A DNA stretch of 64,000 bases from Syntrophaceae bacterium (GCA_009773315.1 WRPE01000010.1:1-64000), one strand, 5' to 3'; counted from the first letter of the stretch, positions 34,453 through 44,215 are shown. Translations and numbers: made by a program. The notes: generated by a model from the sequence alone, not told the origin.

Positions 34453-34500
34453 AGCCTTCAGCCTTCGGTCTTCGCTCTTCGGTCTTCGGTCTTCAGCCTC
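34453..34500. repeat. Short tandem CTTCGGT-type repeat
   Basis: Variants of CTTCGGT and CTTCAGC repeat about six times with a 7-bp step between the divergent metF and amidase genes. It is a simple repeat, not a CRISPR; spacers are absent. Confidence 0.6.
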
Positions 34501-34526
34501 ATCACAATCCTTTCCTTGCAGTTGCT

Positions 34527-36104
34527 GTGGAAATTTGTTACTTTTATGCCATGCATTCTGGAAAGCAAAAGCTAACACAGAAAATATTATATTATCTGGC
34601 AATTCTTGTTATGGCTTGCTGGTCTTCTCAAGGATTCGCCGCGACCGAAATATCCAATATCCGGTATTGGAGCGCACCCGATCACACGCGTGTTGTGTTT
34701 GATCTCAGCACTGAACCGGACTACCGGTTTAATATCAGGGGGAAGCTTATCACTCTGGAATTTTCCGATTCATCTCTTCATCCATCGTTGCCTGTTGAAA
34801 AGATGATCGGCAAACACGGCATCAGCAAAATCATTTTCACAACCGCGGACGACAATAAATGTAAAATTGAAATTATGCTCGATCAACCTTTAAAAGCAGA
34901 AGTTTTCAAGTTAAAAAAATTCATGGATAAGCCTGACCGCGTCGTTGTGGATATTATTGTAGCACAGGCCGTAAAAAAAGAAGCCGCCAAGGAACGGACG
35001 CCGCCGCCCGTAAAAAAAAGAGTGATTGTGATTGATCCCGGCCATGGCGGAGAAGATCCCGGCGCCGTGGGTAAAAACGGAACGTATGAGAAGCATGTCG
35101 TACTGGCCATCAGCCGTGAAATAAAAAAAGCGATTGATAAAATGCCCGGATATCGTGCGATATTAACCCGCGACGGAGATTATTATGTATCTTTCAGCAA
35201 GCGCCTAAACGTGGCCAGGCAGGCTAGCGCGAGCCTTTTCATCAGCGTTCATGCCGACGCGGCGAGAAACCGCCAGGCCAGATGCAGTTCCGTGTATTGT
35301 CTCTCCACGGGCGCCGCAAGTAATGAGGCTGCAAAATTGTTGGCGAACAACGAAAACCTGTCCGATATCATCGGTGGTGTCCCTTATGGCGAAGGCAATA
35401 ACCAATCCGATGAAATCATCCTGAATATGTTTCAAACCAACACTATCAATCTGTCTAAAACATTTGCCGCCGGTTTGCTTGATGAGATTGGTCGGGTGCA
35501 CTGTCTGAAGTATCCTAATTTTCATGAGGCGCCCTTTCGTGTGTTGAAATTGCTGGATACCCCTGCCGTGCTACTGGAAACGGCATTTATCTCCCATCCG
35601 CAGGAAGAGCTCATGTTGAAAACAGGCAAATTCAGGAAAACGATCGCTTCAGCGGTTGCATCATCCGTCGCCAATTACTTTTCCGGATCATCTTCCGCTG
35701 CGTCAGCCTCTGACACAAGCAAAAAGGAAGACAACGACGTCCCCACGTTAAAAAAGGCCGTGGACGCCACTCGTCCGATGGAAACGATAACGTATCGCGT
35801 TCGACGCGGTGATAATCTGAATGCGATAGCCAGACAACATGAAACGACTCTTGCCTTGCTTTTAAAACTGAATCAACTGAAAATCAACGATCCTCTCTAT
35901 ATCGGCCGGAAAATTCTTGTTCCGGTTGCCAAACGTGAGACCGCCGCCGGAAGACTTCTGGGAGAATACACGGTTCAAAAAGGCGATACGCTGTTTTCTC
36001 TAGCCAAAAGCAGTGCCGTCACCGTCGATGAATTGCGTCGCCTCAACAACATGACGGATTCCGATGTTTTATTTTCAGGACAGAAAATTAAATTGCCCCA
36101 ATAA
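34527..36104 (+). CDS. N-acetylmuramoyl-L-alanine amidase with AMIN and two LysM domains
   Basis: A 525-residue periplasmic hydrolase that cleaves the peptide stem from peptidoglycan. A signal peptide (ILYYLAILVMACWSSQGFAA) leads to an AMIN domain (about 40-130) for septal targeting. Amidase_3 (167-388) shows VIDPGHGGEDPG, EKHVV, ISVHADA and LLETAFISH, the zinc and catalytic residues. Two LysM modules (about 420-465 and 478-522; YRVRRGDNLNAIA, YTVQKGDTLFSLA) bind glycan. The start may be the ATG at 34551, closer to the signal peptide. The domain order is AmiC-like with the addition of LysM repeats. Confidence 0.95.
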   Translation: MEICYFYAMHSGKQKLTQKILYYLAILVMACWSSQGFAATEISNIRYWSAPDHTRVVFDLSTEPDYRFNIRGKLITLEFSDSSLHPSLPVEKMIGKHGISKIIFTTADDNKCKIEIMLDQPLKAEVFKLKKFMDKPDRVVVDIIVAQAVKKEAAKERTPPPVKKRVIVIDPGHGGEDPGAVGKNGTYEKHVVLAISREIKKAIDKMPGYRAILTRDGDYYVSFSKRLNVARQASASLFISVHADAARNRQARCSSVYCLSTGAASNEAAKLLANNENLSDIIGGVPYGEGNNQSDEIILNMFQTNTINLSKTFAAGLLDEIGRVHCLKYPNFHEAPFRVLKLLDTPAVLLETAFISHPQEELMLKTGKFRKTIASAVASSVANYFSGSSSAASASDTSKKEDNDVPTLKKAVDATRPMETITYRVRRGDNLNAIARQHETTLALLLKLNQLKINDPLYIGRKILVPVAKRETAAGRLLGEYTVQKGDTLFSLAKSSAVTVDELRRLNNMTDSDVLFSGQKIKLPQ

Positions 36105-36254
36105 CCAGGATGGCAGGCGCGCCCGGCCATAAACGGTTTATATATTTATCGTGAGAAAGTTTTGCGGATATTTATGACTGTTGCAACTAAACTGCAATTT
36201 TGGTACACAGGCATACCATACGACGTTGCAAAGTCAACCAGGAGAGAATGAGCC

Positions 36255-37229
36255 ATGATGGCGTTCACAAAAAAATGTTTTCTTGTTCTGATTATCGGAC
36301 TTTCATTGATTCTAGCCTGCAAGCAGACGGAGGAGCCTGTCGGGAAAGATACCCGTCTGAAAGTCATGGCCACGATTTTCCCTCTGTACGACTTTGCCCG
36401 TCACGTCGGCGGAGATAAAGTCACCGTTACCATGTTGCTGCCGCCTGCGACGGACGCTCATCACTTCGAATTGAAGCCCAATGATATTGTCCGGGTCAGC
36501 AAAACGGATATTTTCCTTTTCACCAGTTTTGAAATGGAACAGTGGGCCTACAAAATTATTAATGCCGCCGCTGAAAAAACAAATATGCTGGCGGTCGAAG
36601 CCGGACAAGGCGCTTCCTTACTGCCTTTGTCGGCGTTACATCAGCATGATGCGGAGGATCAACCTGCCCGACAAGAAAATGACATGGAACACGCGGCCAA
36701 ATTTGATCCGCATACCTGGCTGGACTTCGCGAACGCGCAGAAAATGATCGATAACATCACGACAGCCTTCATCAACAAAGATCCGAAAAACAGTGAGACC
36801 TATAAAAAAAACGCACAGTCCTATAAGCTCAAACTGCTGGAACTGGATCAAAAATACCGTGATCAATTACAGAACTGTAAAACAAGAACCATCCTGCACG
36901 CCGGCCACTGGGCTTTTGCTTATCTGGCTTACAGATACAATTTAAAATATGTGGCAGCCTACAACATGTCGGCGGAAGCAGAACCGTCGCCGCAACAGAT
37001 ATTGATGTTGATTGAACAAGTTAAAGAACAAAAACTGCAATATATTTATTACGAAGATCTGGTGGCGCCAAGACTGGCCCAGACCATTGCCGGAGAATCA
37101 GGCGCGGGTCTGCTCAAGCTTAATAATGGACACGACATCAGTAAAAAGGATATCCAAAGCGGCGAATCATTCATTTCTCTGATGGAAAGAAATCTGGCAA
37201 ATCTTAAAAAAGGATTGCAATGCCCATAA
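36255..37229 (+). CDS. znuA: Zinc/manganese ABC transporter substrate-binding lipoprotein
   Basis: A 324-residue cluster A-I (TroA-like) metal-binding protein with lipobox ILAC. Metal-ligand segments are visible: DAHHFELKP, FDPHTWLD and HAGHWAF. The loop before the second ligand carries only a short histidine-containing stretch (HQHDAEDQ), less His-rich than enterobacterial ZnuA, so zinc versus manganese cannot be decided. It overlaps the ATPase gene by 10 bp. AGGAGAG precedes the ATG. Confidence 0.9.
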   Translation: MMAFTKKCFLVLIIGLSLILACKQTEEPVGKDTRLKVMATIFPLYDFARHVGGDKVTVTMLLPPATDAHHFELKPNDIVRVSKTDIFLFTSFEMEQWAYKIINAAAEKTNMLAVEAGQGASLLPLSALHQHDAEDQPARQENDMEHAAKFDPHTWLDFANAQKMIDNITTAFINKDPKNSETYKKNAQSYKLKLLELDQKYRDQLQNCKTRTILHAGHWAFAYLAYRYNLKYVAAYNMSAEAEPSPQQILMLIEQVKEQKLQYIYYEDLVAPRLAQTIAGESGAGLLKLNNGHDISKKDIQSGESFISLMERNLANLKKGLQCP

Positions 37230-37972
37230 TTCGTGTAGATGATTTAACATTCCGGTACAACGGCCTGGATGTGATCAGCAACATCACCTTTGCCTTAGAA
37301 AAGGGGATATATCTGGGCATCGTGGGTCCCAACGGTTCGGGCAAAAGCACCCTGATTAAAAATATTCTGGGTATTTTACGACCGGAGCAGGGAAGGGTGG
37401 AGCTATTCGGTGAGTCCATAAGTCATTTCCGCCAGTGGGAAAAGATCGGCTATCTGCCGCAGCGGCTCAGTGCTTTGAATGCTCATTTTCCCGGCACGGT
37501 TGCAGAAATTATTCAAATGGGTTTGCCGAAAAAAGATCCGGTAACGCTGAGGCGCACGCTGGAGATGATGGCGATCGGTCATCTGGCCTCACGTCTGATC
37601 GGCGAGTTATCTTACGGCGAACAGCAGCGGGCCATGCTGGCGCGGGCGCTGATCAGACGTCCGGATTTGCTTATCTTTGATGAACCGACCACCGCGCTGG
37701 ATCCCGAAACCAGGGAAATTTTCTATTCCCTTACCCGGGAGATGAGCCGGACGGACGGAACAACCGTTATTCTTGTAACCCATGACATCGGAGTCATCGG
37801 TCAATACGCGCAAAACCTTCTTTATCTGGACAAGAAAGTCATCTTTTCGGGAACATTCAAGGACTTTTGCACGTCTCCGGCCATGACCGGATTCTTCGGT
37901 CCGATCAGCCAGCACCTTATCTGTCATCAACACGACCAAAGCAGAGGAGCAACGGCTGATGGATTTATTTGA
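37220..37972 (+). CDS. znuC: Zinc/manganese ABC transporter ATPase
   Basis: A 250-residue ABC ATPase powering metal import. Walker A GPNGSGKST, Q-loop YLPQRLS, signature LSYGEQQRA, Walker B LLIFDEPTTALD and H-loop VTHDIGVIG are all present. It starts within znuA and overlaps znuB by 14 bp, indicating a tightly coupled operon. Confidence 0.95.
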   Translation: MPIIRVDDLTFRYNGLDVISNITFALEKGIYLGIVGPNGSGKSTLIKNILGILRPEQGRVELFGESISHFRQWEKIGYLPQRLSALNAHFPGTVAEIIQMGLPKKDPVTLRRTLEMMAIGHLASRLIGELSYGEQQRAMLARALIRRPDLLIFDEPTTALDPETREIFYSLTREMSRTDGTTVILVTHDIGVIGQYAQNLLYLDKKVIFSGTFKDFCTSPAMTGFFGPISQHLICHQHDQSRGATADGFI

Positions 37973-38786
37973 CATCTTCCATTACGGATTTGTTCAACGG
38001 GCAATGATCGCTGGTGTTCTGATTGCCGCCGTTTCAGCGCTTTTGGGTCTGTTTCTTGTTCTGCGGCGTTTCTCTTTGATTGGCGACGGCCTGGCCCATA
38101 CCACGTTCGGCAGCGTTGCGGTTGTCCTCTTAATCGGCATCAGTCCCCTTTATGTAACCCTGGCGGCGCTGCCCCTGGTGATGGTTTCCTCTCTGGCCAT
38201 TTACAAATTAACCTCATCGCGGAAGATAAACGCGGATGCAGCCATTGGCATTGTTTCTTCGCTGGGGATTGCGGCAGGTATTATTCTGGCCAGCCTGTCC
38301 GGAGGATTCAACGTCGATTTATTCAGCTATCTTTTTGGAAACATCCTAACCGTCAATAACACCGAACTGCTCCTTTCTTTTATTGTTTTTATAATTGTCG
38401 TGGCCGTGGTCATTTATTTCTATGACGATCTGTTTGCGGTGACCTTTGATCAGGAACTGGCTCAAAGTATGGGCATCAAAACCGGACGGGTCAATGTCAT
38501 TCTCTTCCTACTGACATCCGTTGCTGCTGTGCTGGCCATGAAAGTTGCCGGCATCATGCTGGTTTCAGCGCTGCTGATTCTGCCCGCGCTCACCGCCCTG
38601 CAGCTTTCCGTCAGCTTCCGGACCACGATGATCGCCGCCGTCGGTTTCGCCGTCGGGGCAGTTCTTTGCGGAATCGTGTTTGCTTTTTTATTGAATTTAC
38701 CGGCAGGCGCCATGATCGTCATGTTTAATATCTGCTTTCTTTTTCTTGTTTTCGCGGCCAAGAAACTTTCTCACCTGCGGAGGTGA
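37959..38786 (+). CDS. znuB: Zinc/manganese ABC transporter permease
   Basis: A 275-residue permease of the ABC-3 family with about eight membrane helices. Family blocks include GLFLVLRRFSLIGDGLAHTT near the N-terminus, YDDLFAVTFDQELAQSMGIK (residues ~149-168) and VGIMLVSALLILPALTA-like sequence. It completes znuACB. Confidence 0.95.
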   Translation: MDLFDIFHYGFVQRAMIAGVLIAAVSALLGLFLVLRRFSLIGDGLAHTTFGSVAVVLLIGISPLYVTLAALPLVMVSSLAIYKLTSSRKINADAAIGIVSSLGIAAGIILASLSGGFNVDLFSYLFGNILTVNNTELLLSFIVFIIVVAVVIYFYDDLFAVTFDQELAQSMGIKTGRVNVILFLLTSVAAVLAMKVAGIMLVSALLILPALTALQLSVSFRTTMIAAVGFAVGAVLCGIVFAFLLNLPAGAMIVMFNICFLFLVFAAKKLSHLRR

Positions 38787-38789
38787 AGT

Positions 38790-39758
38790 ATGATGTCGAT
38801 GATCAAAATTTTTGCAACATTTTCCAATCTGCTCTTTGTTGCCGCAATATTTTTGGGTCTTTATTGGCCGCAGGCCGCGCAAGCCTCTTCTGTTCTGATT
38901 CTGCCGGCATTGATGATTACGCTCACCGTGACCTTGCTTCGTTTTCCCAGTGGTTTTCTCAATGAGCCCAGAAGGCTCCTTTCCGGGGCGCTTTGGGGCA
39001 ACCTGATGAACTACCTGGTTTTGGGAAACCTGATTATCCTGGGGAGCATTTTTTTAATCCGTGATGAGAAATACTGGATCGGCCTGGTCCTGATCGCCGC
39101 CGTTCCTCCCGCGGTAGCCATCCTGCCCCTGAGTGAAAGACTGCGCGGGGATAAGATGTTGACACTGGCCGGTTTTGCCGGAACTTATCTAGGCGCTCTC
39201 ATCCTGACGCCCCTGATCGGGGTAGCATTTCTCAAGTTTTTTCCCATCCATTACGACAAACTCATGATTCTGGCCGTCACCTTGATTGTGCTGCCGCTTG
39301 TTCTGTCCCGTATTGCCGTTGATCGAAAGTGGGATACCTGGATTGAACGCCATGAGGGAAACATTTCGGCAGGATGTTTTTTTGTTATTTTTTATGCTCT
39401 GGCGGCCAATAACGCGCATCTGATCAGGCAGTGGTCTTTAGAAATCATCTTAATTTCCGTCCTTGCTTTGGCCACCGTCTTTTTGATCACTCTCGCTTTG
39501 ATGCTCATCGGCCGGTTTTATAAAGTGTCCCATTCAACCATTTCAACGCTTCTGCTTTTAGGCACCATGAAAAATTACGGCCTGGCCGGGGGGATTGCTC
39601 TGTATATTTTTAATAATGAAGCTGCTGTGCCCGCTTTAATCTTTTCTATTTTCATGTTTCTCAACGCCATTTGGCTGAAATTCAGAGCGCGAAATCATGC
39701 CCCATCTCCAGCATCAGAGCAGACACCTCCAACTGACACACCTCCAACTTACATTTGA
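38790..39758 (+). CDS. SBF/BASS-type membrane transporter
   Basis: A 322-residue protein with about nine hydrophobic helices. LLLGTMKNYGLAGGIALYIF near the C-terminus and the two-fold helical layout resemble the bile-acid:sodium symporter (SBF) family, which moves organic anions or inorganic ions with sodium. It begins 3 bp after znuB with GGAGG upstream, so it is probably co-transcribed with the metal transporter. The C-terminal 25 residues are Pro/Thr-rich. Substrate unknown. Confidence 0.7.
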   Translation: MMSMIKIFATFSNLLFVAAIFLGLYWPQAAQASSVLILPALMITLTVTLLRFPSGFLNEPRRLLSGALWGNLMNYLVLGNLIILGSIFLIRDEKYWIGLVLIAAVPPAVAILPLSERLRGDKMLTLAGFAGTYLGALILTPLIGVAFLKFFPIHYDKLMILAVTLIVLPLVLSRIAVDRKWDTWIERHEGNISAGCFFVIFYALAANNAHLIRQWSLEIILISVLALATVFLITLALMLIGRFYKVSHSTISTLLLLGTMKNYGLAGGIALYIFNNEAAVPALIFSIFMFLNAIWLKFRARNHAPSPASEQTPPTDTPPTYI

Positions 39759-39817
39759 CAAAATAAATAGGCTGCCTATACTAACCTCTAATAACATCGG
39801 AAAGGAGAAAAAACAGT

Positions 39818-40411
39818 ATGGCGATAAATTTACCGGAACTGTCTTACGCGAAAGACGCTCTTGACCCATATATCAGCGAGAATACCTTGGAATTTCATTA
39901 TGGCAAACATCACAAAACGTATGTGGATAACCTAAACAAATTGATTGCCGGAACTGATCTGGAGGGCAAGGCACTTGAGGAAATCATTAAGAATGCCGCA
40001 AAAGATCCGGCTAAAGCAGGTATTTTCAACAATGCCGCCCAGGTCTGGAATCATTCTTTTTACTGGAAATGCCTGAAGCCGAAAGGAGGCGGTGCGCCTA
40101 CGGGAGCCGTCGCTGCAAAAATTAATGCCGCCTTCGGCAGTTACGACAAATTTATCGAAGAGCTTAAAAATGCCGGCGCTACTCAGTTTGGTAGCGGTTG
40201 GGCGTGGCTGGTTTTAGACGGCAATGATTTAAGAATTACCAAAACGCCGAATGCCGACACCCCACTGGCTCACGGACAGAAGGCGCTACTGACCATCGAT
40301 GTCTGGGAGCATGCTTATTATCTTGATTATCAAAATCGAAGGCCGGATTATCTCACGGCGGTCATCCAGAATCTGATTAATTGGGATTTTGTGAATGCCA
40401 ATTTAGGTTGA
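39818..40411 (+). CDS. sodB: Iron superoxide dismutase
   Basis: A 197-residue Fe/Mn-family dismutase that disproportionates superoxide. Metal ligands are His27, His79 (NHSFYW), Asp161 and His165 (DVWEHAYYLDY). Ala and Gln patterns (AAQVWNHSFYW, GATQFGSGWAW with Gln at about 123 from the second-sphere loop) favour the iron type. No signal peptide. A strong ribosome site GGAAAGGAG precedes it. Confidence 0.93.
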   Translation: MAINLPELSYAKDALDPYISENTLEFHYGKHHKTYVDNLNKLIAGTDLEGKALEEIIKNAAKDPAKAGIFNNAAQVWNHSFYWKCLKPKGGGAPTGAVAAKINAAFGSYDKFIEELKNAGATQFGSGWAWLVLDGNDLRITKTPNADTPLAHGQKALLTIDVWEHAYYLDYQNRRPDYLTAVIQNLINWDFVNANLG

Positions 40412-40475
40412 TGGACGGCGTTCGCTTTGCGGATTTGATCCATACGGCCACCAGGTTTGGCCATGTGCAAATCAC

Positions 40476-40520
40476 TATATAAAGAAGGGGGCTTGGATGC
40501 CAAGCCCCCTTCTTTATATA
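40476..40520. terminator. Bidirectional terminator, perfect 21-bp stem
   Basis: 40476-40496 is the exact reverse complement of 40500-40520, with a 3-nt loop. The AT-rich outer part gives T-runs on both strands, so it can end both sodB (plus) and the convergent IHF/HU gene (minus). Confidence 0.85.
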
Positions 40521-40539
40521 ACAAACACTTGCAGGATTA

Positions 40540-40821
40540 CTATTTATTCTTATCTACTCGATCTTTGAGCTCTTTGCCTACTTTAAAAAAGGGCAGTTTT
40601 TTGGGTTCAACTTTTATTTTTGTACCCGTTTTAGGATTTCTTCCCGTGTAGGAACCATATTCTTTAACGACAAAGCTGCCGAATCCCCGAATTTCGATGC
40701 GGCCGCCGTTTTTTAACTCATCGGTAAAACCTTTAAAAACAAGGTTAACAACATCAATTGCTTTTTTTTCCGTTAAATTCAGCTTCTTGCTCAAAGCTTC
40801 AATAAGACCGGATTTGTTCAT
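40540..40821 (-). CDS. ihfB: IHF/HU-family DNA-binding protein
   Basis: A 93-residue nucleoid protein. KNGGRIEIRGFGSFVV and YTGRNPKTGTKI give the DNA-bending arm of the family; the RIEIRGFGSF form is the usual one for IHF beta rather than HU. The partner alpha subunit is not in the window. It is convergent with sodB. Confidence 0.85.
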   Translation of the reverse strand: MNKSGLIEALSKKLNLTEKKAIDVVNLVFKGFTDELKNGGRIEIRGFGSFVVKEYGSYTGRNPKTGTKIKVEPKKLPFFKVGKELKDRVDKNK

Positions 40822-40874
40822 ACACCCTCCTTAAGGCTATTTACAGATAGAATTGCCTGGTATTATGATGCTGG

Positions 40875-41660
40875 TCATCTCGTACGTGGGCGACTATTAT
40901 TTATTTTTAATCGATTGTCAAGAATATTTTTACCTTTTTTGCTCTGTGATTCATCGAGTAACTGACGAATTTCCTGGCCGGTCAGAGAGCGCCACTCGCC
41001 TTCTCTTAAGCCTTTCAAAGTAATGTTGCCGATGGATTCGCGCACCAGTCGGGTCACCGGATGGCCAGCCGTTTCAAAACCTCTGCGAATAACCCTGTTT
41101 TTGCCCTCGCGCAATGTAAGACTGAGCCAACAGCTTTTATCATTGATCTTTTCAATTTTCAGATTCTCAGGTTTGAATACGCCATCCGGCAACGAAACGC
41201 CCTTGGTGATTTGTTTAAATTCCTCAGAGCTTAAACGTCCCGAAATCTTTGCCCGGTAGGTCTTGGGCATCTGAAAACGCGGATGCTGCATTTTTTGCGC
41301 AAAGTCCCCGTCATTGGTCAGAAGCAATAGCCCCGCCGAATCATAATCGAGCCTGCCTATAGGGTAGACCCTTTCCGGAACATCCCGGACCAGATCAACA
41401 ACAGTCGGCCTGTTCTGCGGATCGGACATCGCAGTGATATATTCCGCTGGTTTGTGTAACGCAATGTAATAGTTAGTTTTTTCAACGGAAATGGTGTTGC
41501 CGTCAATCCGGATCACATCTTTTTGTGGATCGGCTTTGACGCCCATTTCTCTCACAACCTCGCCGTTAACGCTAACCCGTCCTGCCGTAATCAGCTTTTC
41601 GGCATGACGGCGCGAATCGATGCCGGCGGCGGAGATAATTTTCTGTAAACGTTCTTTCAT
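40875..41660 (-). CDS. rluB: 23S rRNA pseudouridine synthase RluB
   Basis: A 261-residue RsuA/RluB-family enzyme that converts a 23S rRNA uridine to pseudouridine. An S4 RNA-binding domain (1-60; GIDSRRHAEKLI) precedes the catalytic domain with YPIGRLDYDSAGLLLLTNDG (catalytic Asp105) and RVIRRGFETAGHPVTRLVR. A short basic tail follows residue 240. Its ATG overlaps the scpB stop by 4 bp, a frequent scpA-scpB-rluB arrangement. Confidence 0.93.
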   Translation of the reverse strand: MKERLQKIISAAGIDSRRHAEKLITAGRVSVNGEVVREMGVKADPQKDVIRIDGNTISVEKTNYYIALHKPAEYITAMSDPQNRPTVVDLVRDVPERVYPIGRLDYDSAGLLLLTNDGDFAQKMQHPRFQMPKTYRAKISGRLSSEEFKQITKGVSLPDGVFKPENLKIEKINDKSCWLSLTLREGKNRVIRRGFETAGHPVTRLVRESIGNITLKGLREGEWRSLTGQEIRQLLDESQSKKGKNILDNRLKINNSRPRTR

Positions 41661-42370
41661 GAAGTGGTTTTATCCTCAATCATTTCAGGCTCAAAGGGCT
41701 CCTGATTGCTTTGTTCCTTTGTTTCGGCTGTTCTCTGGGGTGCTTGTGGTTCTCCGGGCCGAACTTCATCCAAGATGAAGGATTCCTTGTCCGGTGCTTC
41801 CTGCAGGATATCATCGAAATCAATGGCCTCCTGCTCATAGACCTCCTGCTGCTCGGTCAGTTCCTTCATCTCTCTGATCGTCGGCAGGTCCGCCAGTTCT
41901 TTGAGGTTGAAGACTTCCAGGAATTTTTTGGTCGTGCCGTAAATAATAGGTTTGCCCGGCACATCCTTACGTCCTACGATCCGGATCAGTTTCTTTTCCA
42001 GAAGGCCCTTAAGCGGCGCGCTGACATCGACGCCGCGAATACTTTCAATTTCCATTTTTACAATCGGCTGCCGGTAAGCCACAATGGCCAGTGTTTCCAG
42101 CGCCGCCGGAGACAATGACGCAGGCTTCGTGCCTTTGAGTTTCTTGACCCAGGCGGAATGCTCCAGTCTTGTGCGAAACTGAAAACCACCCGCAACCTCC
42201 TGCACGCATATCCCGCTTTGGCGTTCTTCATATCCAGTGATCAGCTTCTCTAAAGCTTCCTTGATTTCCGTTTTATCCACGCCGGTAAGCACGCTACAGA
42301 TTTTCTCCAGCGTGAGCGGCGATTCCGACGCCAGAATTAAAGCTTCAATAACAGCTGAAATATTTTCCAT
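41657..42370 (-). CDS. scpB: Segregation and condensation protein B
   Basis: A 237-residue kleisin-associated protein of the Smc-ScpAB complex, which compacts and separates chromosomes. Two winged-helix domains are recognisable (ALILASESPLTLEKICSVL; LAIVAYRQPIVKMEIESIRG, then IYGTTKKFLEVFNLKEL). The acidic C-terminal tail (from about 185) is unusually long. It starts immediately after scpA. Confidence 0.95.
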   Translation of the reverse strand: MENISAVIEALILASESPLTLEKICSVLTGVDKTEIKEALEKLITGYEERQSGICVQEVAGGFQFRTRLEHSAWVKKLKGTKPASLSPAALETLAIVAYRQPIVKMEIESIRGVDVSAPLKGLLEKKLIRIVGRKDVPGKPIIYGTTKKFLEVFNLKELADLPTIREMKELTEQQEVYEQEAIDFDDILQEAPDKESFILDEVRPGEPQAPQRTAETKEQSNQEPFEPEMIEDKTTS

Positions 42371-43117
42371 TTAAGACTCCACAGCCGGGAATATTCGAAT
42401 GACGCCAAACGTTGCCGTCTGATAAGCTTTAATCATTCTGAGCTTAATAAGCTCCAGCAAGGCTAAAAATGTATAAACGACTCGGCGACGATCTTTTCTT
42501 TCTCCCAGCAATTCTTCAAAGGTGAGATTTTTTTCGCGCGTCAGGCGCTCCATGACATCGTTGATAATATCCGTCAGCGACAATTTTTCCAGATCAATCT
42601 CCAGCAGCTCTTTTTTATCCAGTCGCGAAACGAGGTGATGAAAGGCTTCAATCAGTTCAAAAATACTCACTTCCAGCAGATCATCTTCATCCGCATTTGT
42701 TTTTTTTATGTCTTCAGGCAAGGCTGCGGACCGTTTAAATACATCCCGTTCCAAAAGCGGTCTTTGCGTCAGTTCTGCGGCTGCGTCCTTGAAAGTCTGA
42801 TATTCCAGAAGCTGGCGGACCAGCTCGGCGCGCGGATCGTCTTCCAGATCTTCTGCGGACGGCTCTTCCGGCACAGGCAGAAGCAAGCGGGACTTGATAT
42901 GAATCAGGGTGGACGCCATGACCAGATATTCGCCCGCCAGATCCAGATTCAGCGATTTAATAATATTCAGATATTCAAGATACTGCTGGGTGATCAGAGC
43001 GACGGGAATATTATAAATATCGATTTCATTTTTTTTGATCAGATATAACAGAAGGTCCAGCGGACCTTCGAAGATATCCAGCTTGATCGCATAATCTGTC
43101 GTCTGTTCTTCGTTCAT
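42371..43117 (-). CDS. scpA: Segregation and condensation protein A
   Basis: A 248-residue kleisin: KLDIFEGPLDLLLYLIKKNE and IDIYNIPVALITQQYLEYL at the N-terminus bind Smc, and the C-terminal winged helix has FLALLELIKLRMIKAYQ. It is directly followed by scpB and preceded by trpS with an 8-bp gap. Confidence 0.95.
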   Translation of the reverse strand: MNEEQTTDYAIKLDIFEGPLDLLLYLIKKNEIDIYNIPVALITQQYLEYLNIIKSLNLDLAGEYLVMASTLIHIKSRLLLPVPEEPSAEDLEDDPRAELVRQLLEYQTFKDAAAELTQRPLLERDVFKRSAALPEDIKKTNADEDDLLEVSIFELIEAFHHLVSRLDKKELLEIDLEKLSLTDIINDVMERLTREKNLTFEELLGERKDRRRVVYTFLALLELIKLRMIKAYQTATFGVIRIFPAVES

Positions 43118-43125
43118 AGAAGTCT

Positions 43126-44115
43126 TTAAATTTTAACGGCCTCGCGAACCTCTTCCATGGTCTCGCGAGCGATTTTAGTCGCTCGGATGTTGCCGTCCGT
43201 TATCATATCCTGAATTTCCTGCAGATGGCTCAGATAATAATCCATGCGTTCGTGGACAGGCGCCAGTGCCTCTTCAATGCGCGCCGCCAGCATTTTTTTG
43301 CAATCGATGCAACCGATACCGGCAACGCGGCAGGCCTTGTTGATTTCGGCCACGGTTTCCCGAGGTGTGTATAATCCATGAAAAGTGAAGACATTGCATA
43401 TGTCGGGATTCCCCGGATCTTTTTTTCTCATCCGCTGCGGATCGGTAAACATGGAAGCGACCTTCTGATGAAGTTCCTTGCCCCGGTCGGTCAGATAAAT
43501 CGAATTATCGTAGGACTTGCTCATTTTTCGGCCGTCAATGCCCAGCAGTTTGGGCACTCGGGTTAAAAGCGGTTCCGGCACGGGGAACACCTCTTTATAA
43601 AGAAAATTGAAACGGCGGGCGATCTCGCGGGTCAGTTCAACATGCGGCAACTGGTCCACGCCGACCGGCACGCCATACGCCTTGTACATGATAATATCGG
43701 CCGCCTGCAAGACGGGATAGCCCAGGAAACCGAACGTGGATAAGTCTTTCGAAGTCAGTTCCGCCTGCATTTCTTTATAGGTCGGATTGCGTTGCAGCCA
43801 GGCCAGTGGTGTAATCATGGAAAGCAGCAAAAATAATTCGGCGTGTTCTTTGACTGCCGATTGAACAAACAGCGTGCTTCTGACCGGATCGAGACCGGCG
43901 GCCAGCCAGTCGATCAACATACTCACACCATTGTCTTTGATGCATTCCGTCGAACTGTATTCACTGGTGATCGCGTGCCAGTCGGCCACGAAGTAAAAAC
44001 AGTCGTAGTTGCCGCTTTCCTGCAGTTCGACCCAGTTTCCTAAAGCGCCATGTAAATTTCCAAGATGCAGACGGCCTGTCGGTCTCATCCCGCTGAGAAT
44101 TCTTTTTTGTGCCAA
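43126..44115 (-). CDS. trpS: Tryptophanyl-tRNA synthetase
   Basis: A 329-residue class Ic synthetase. RILSGMRPTGRLHLGN is the N-terminal HIGH-type motif, VPVGVDQLPHVELTREIARR the middle signature and KMSKSYDN the ATP loop. The start is TTG at 44115, which has AAGGAG 8 nt upstream; a longer frame from 44169 lies outside the family's usual N-terminus. The CNVFTFH and GCIDCKK segments contain cysteines as in other bacterial enzymes. Confidence 0.95.
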   Translation of the reverse strand: MAQKRILSGMRPTGRLHLGNLHGALGNWVELQESGNYDCFYFVADWHAITSEYSSTECIKDNGVSMLIDWLAAGLDPVRSTLFVQSAVKEHAELFLLLSMITPLAWLQRNPTYKEMQAELTSKDLSTFGFLGYPVLQAADIIMYKAYGVPVGVDQLPHVELTREIARRFNFLYKEVFPVPEPLLTRVPKLLGIDGRKMSKSYDNSIYLTDRGKELHQKVASMFTDPQRMRKKDPGNPDICNVFTFHGLYTPRETVAEINKACRVAGIGCIDCKKMLAARIEEALAPVHERMDYYLSHLQEIQDMITDGNIRATKIARETMEEVREAVKI

Positions 44116-44215
44116 ATCAAAAGCTCCTTGCCGTTGATGAATAAATGCACCAAGGCCTCCGATTGTCAAATAAATAATGCGGAGGCCTTGGTTTCAATAA
44201 AAGCTTAAAAAAACG

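Noticed and set aside
34453-34500. Possible CRISPR-like repeat
   Set aside because: Repeats are 7-bp tandem units without spacers. No CRISPR array or cas gene is seen in the window.
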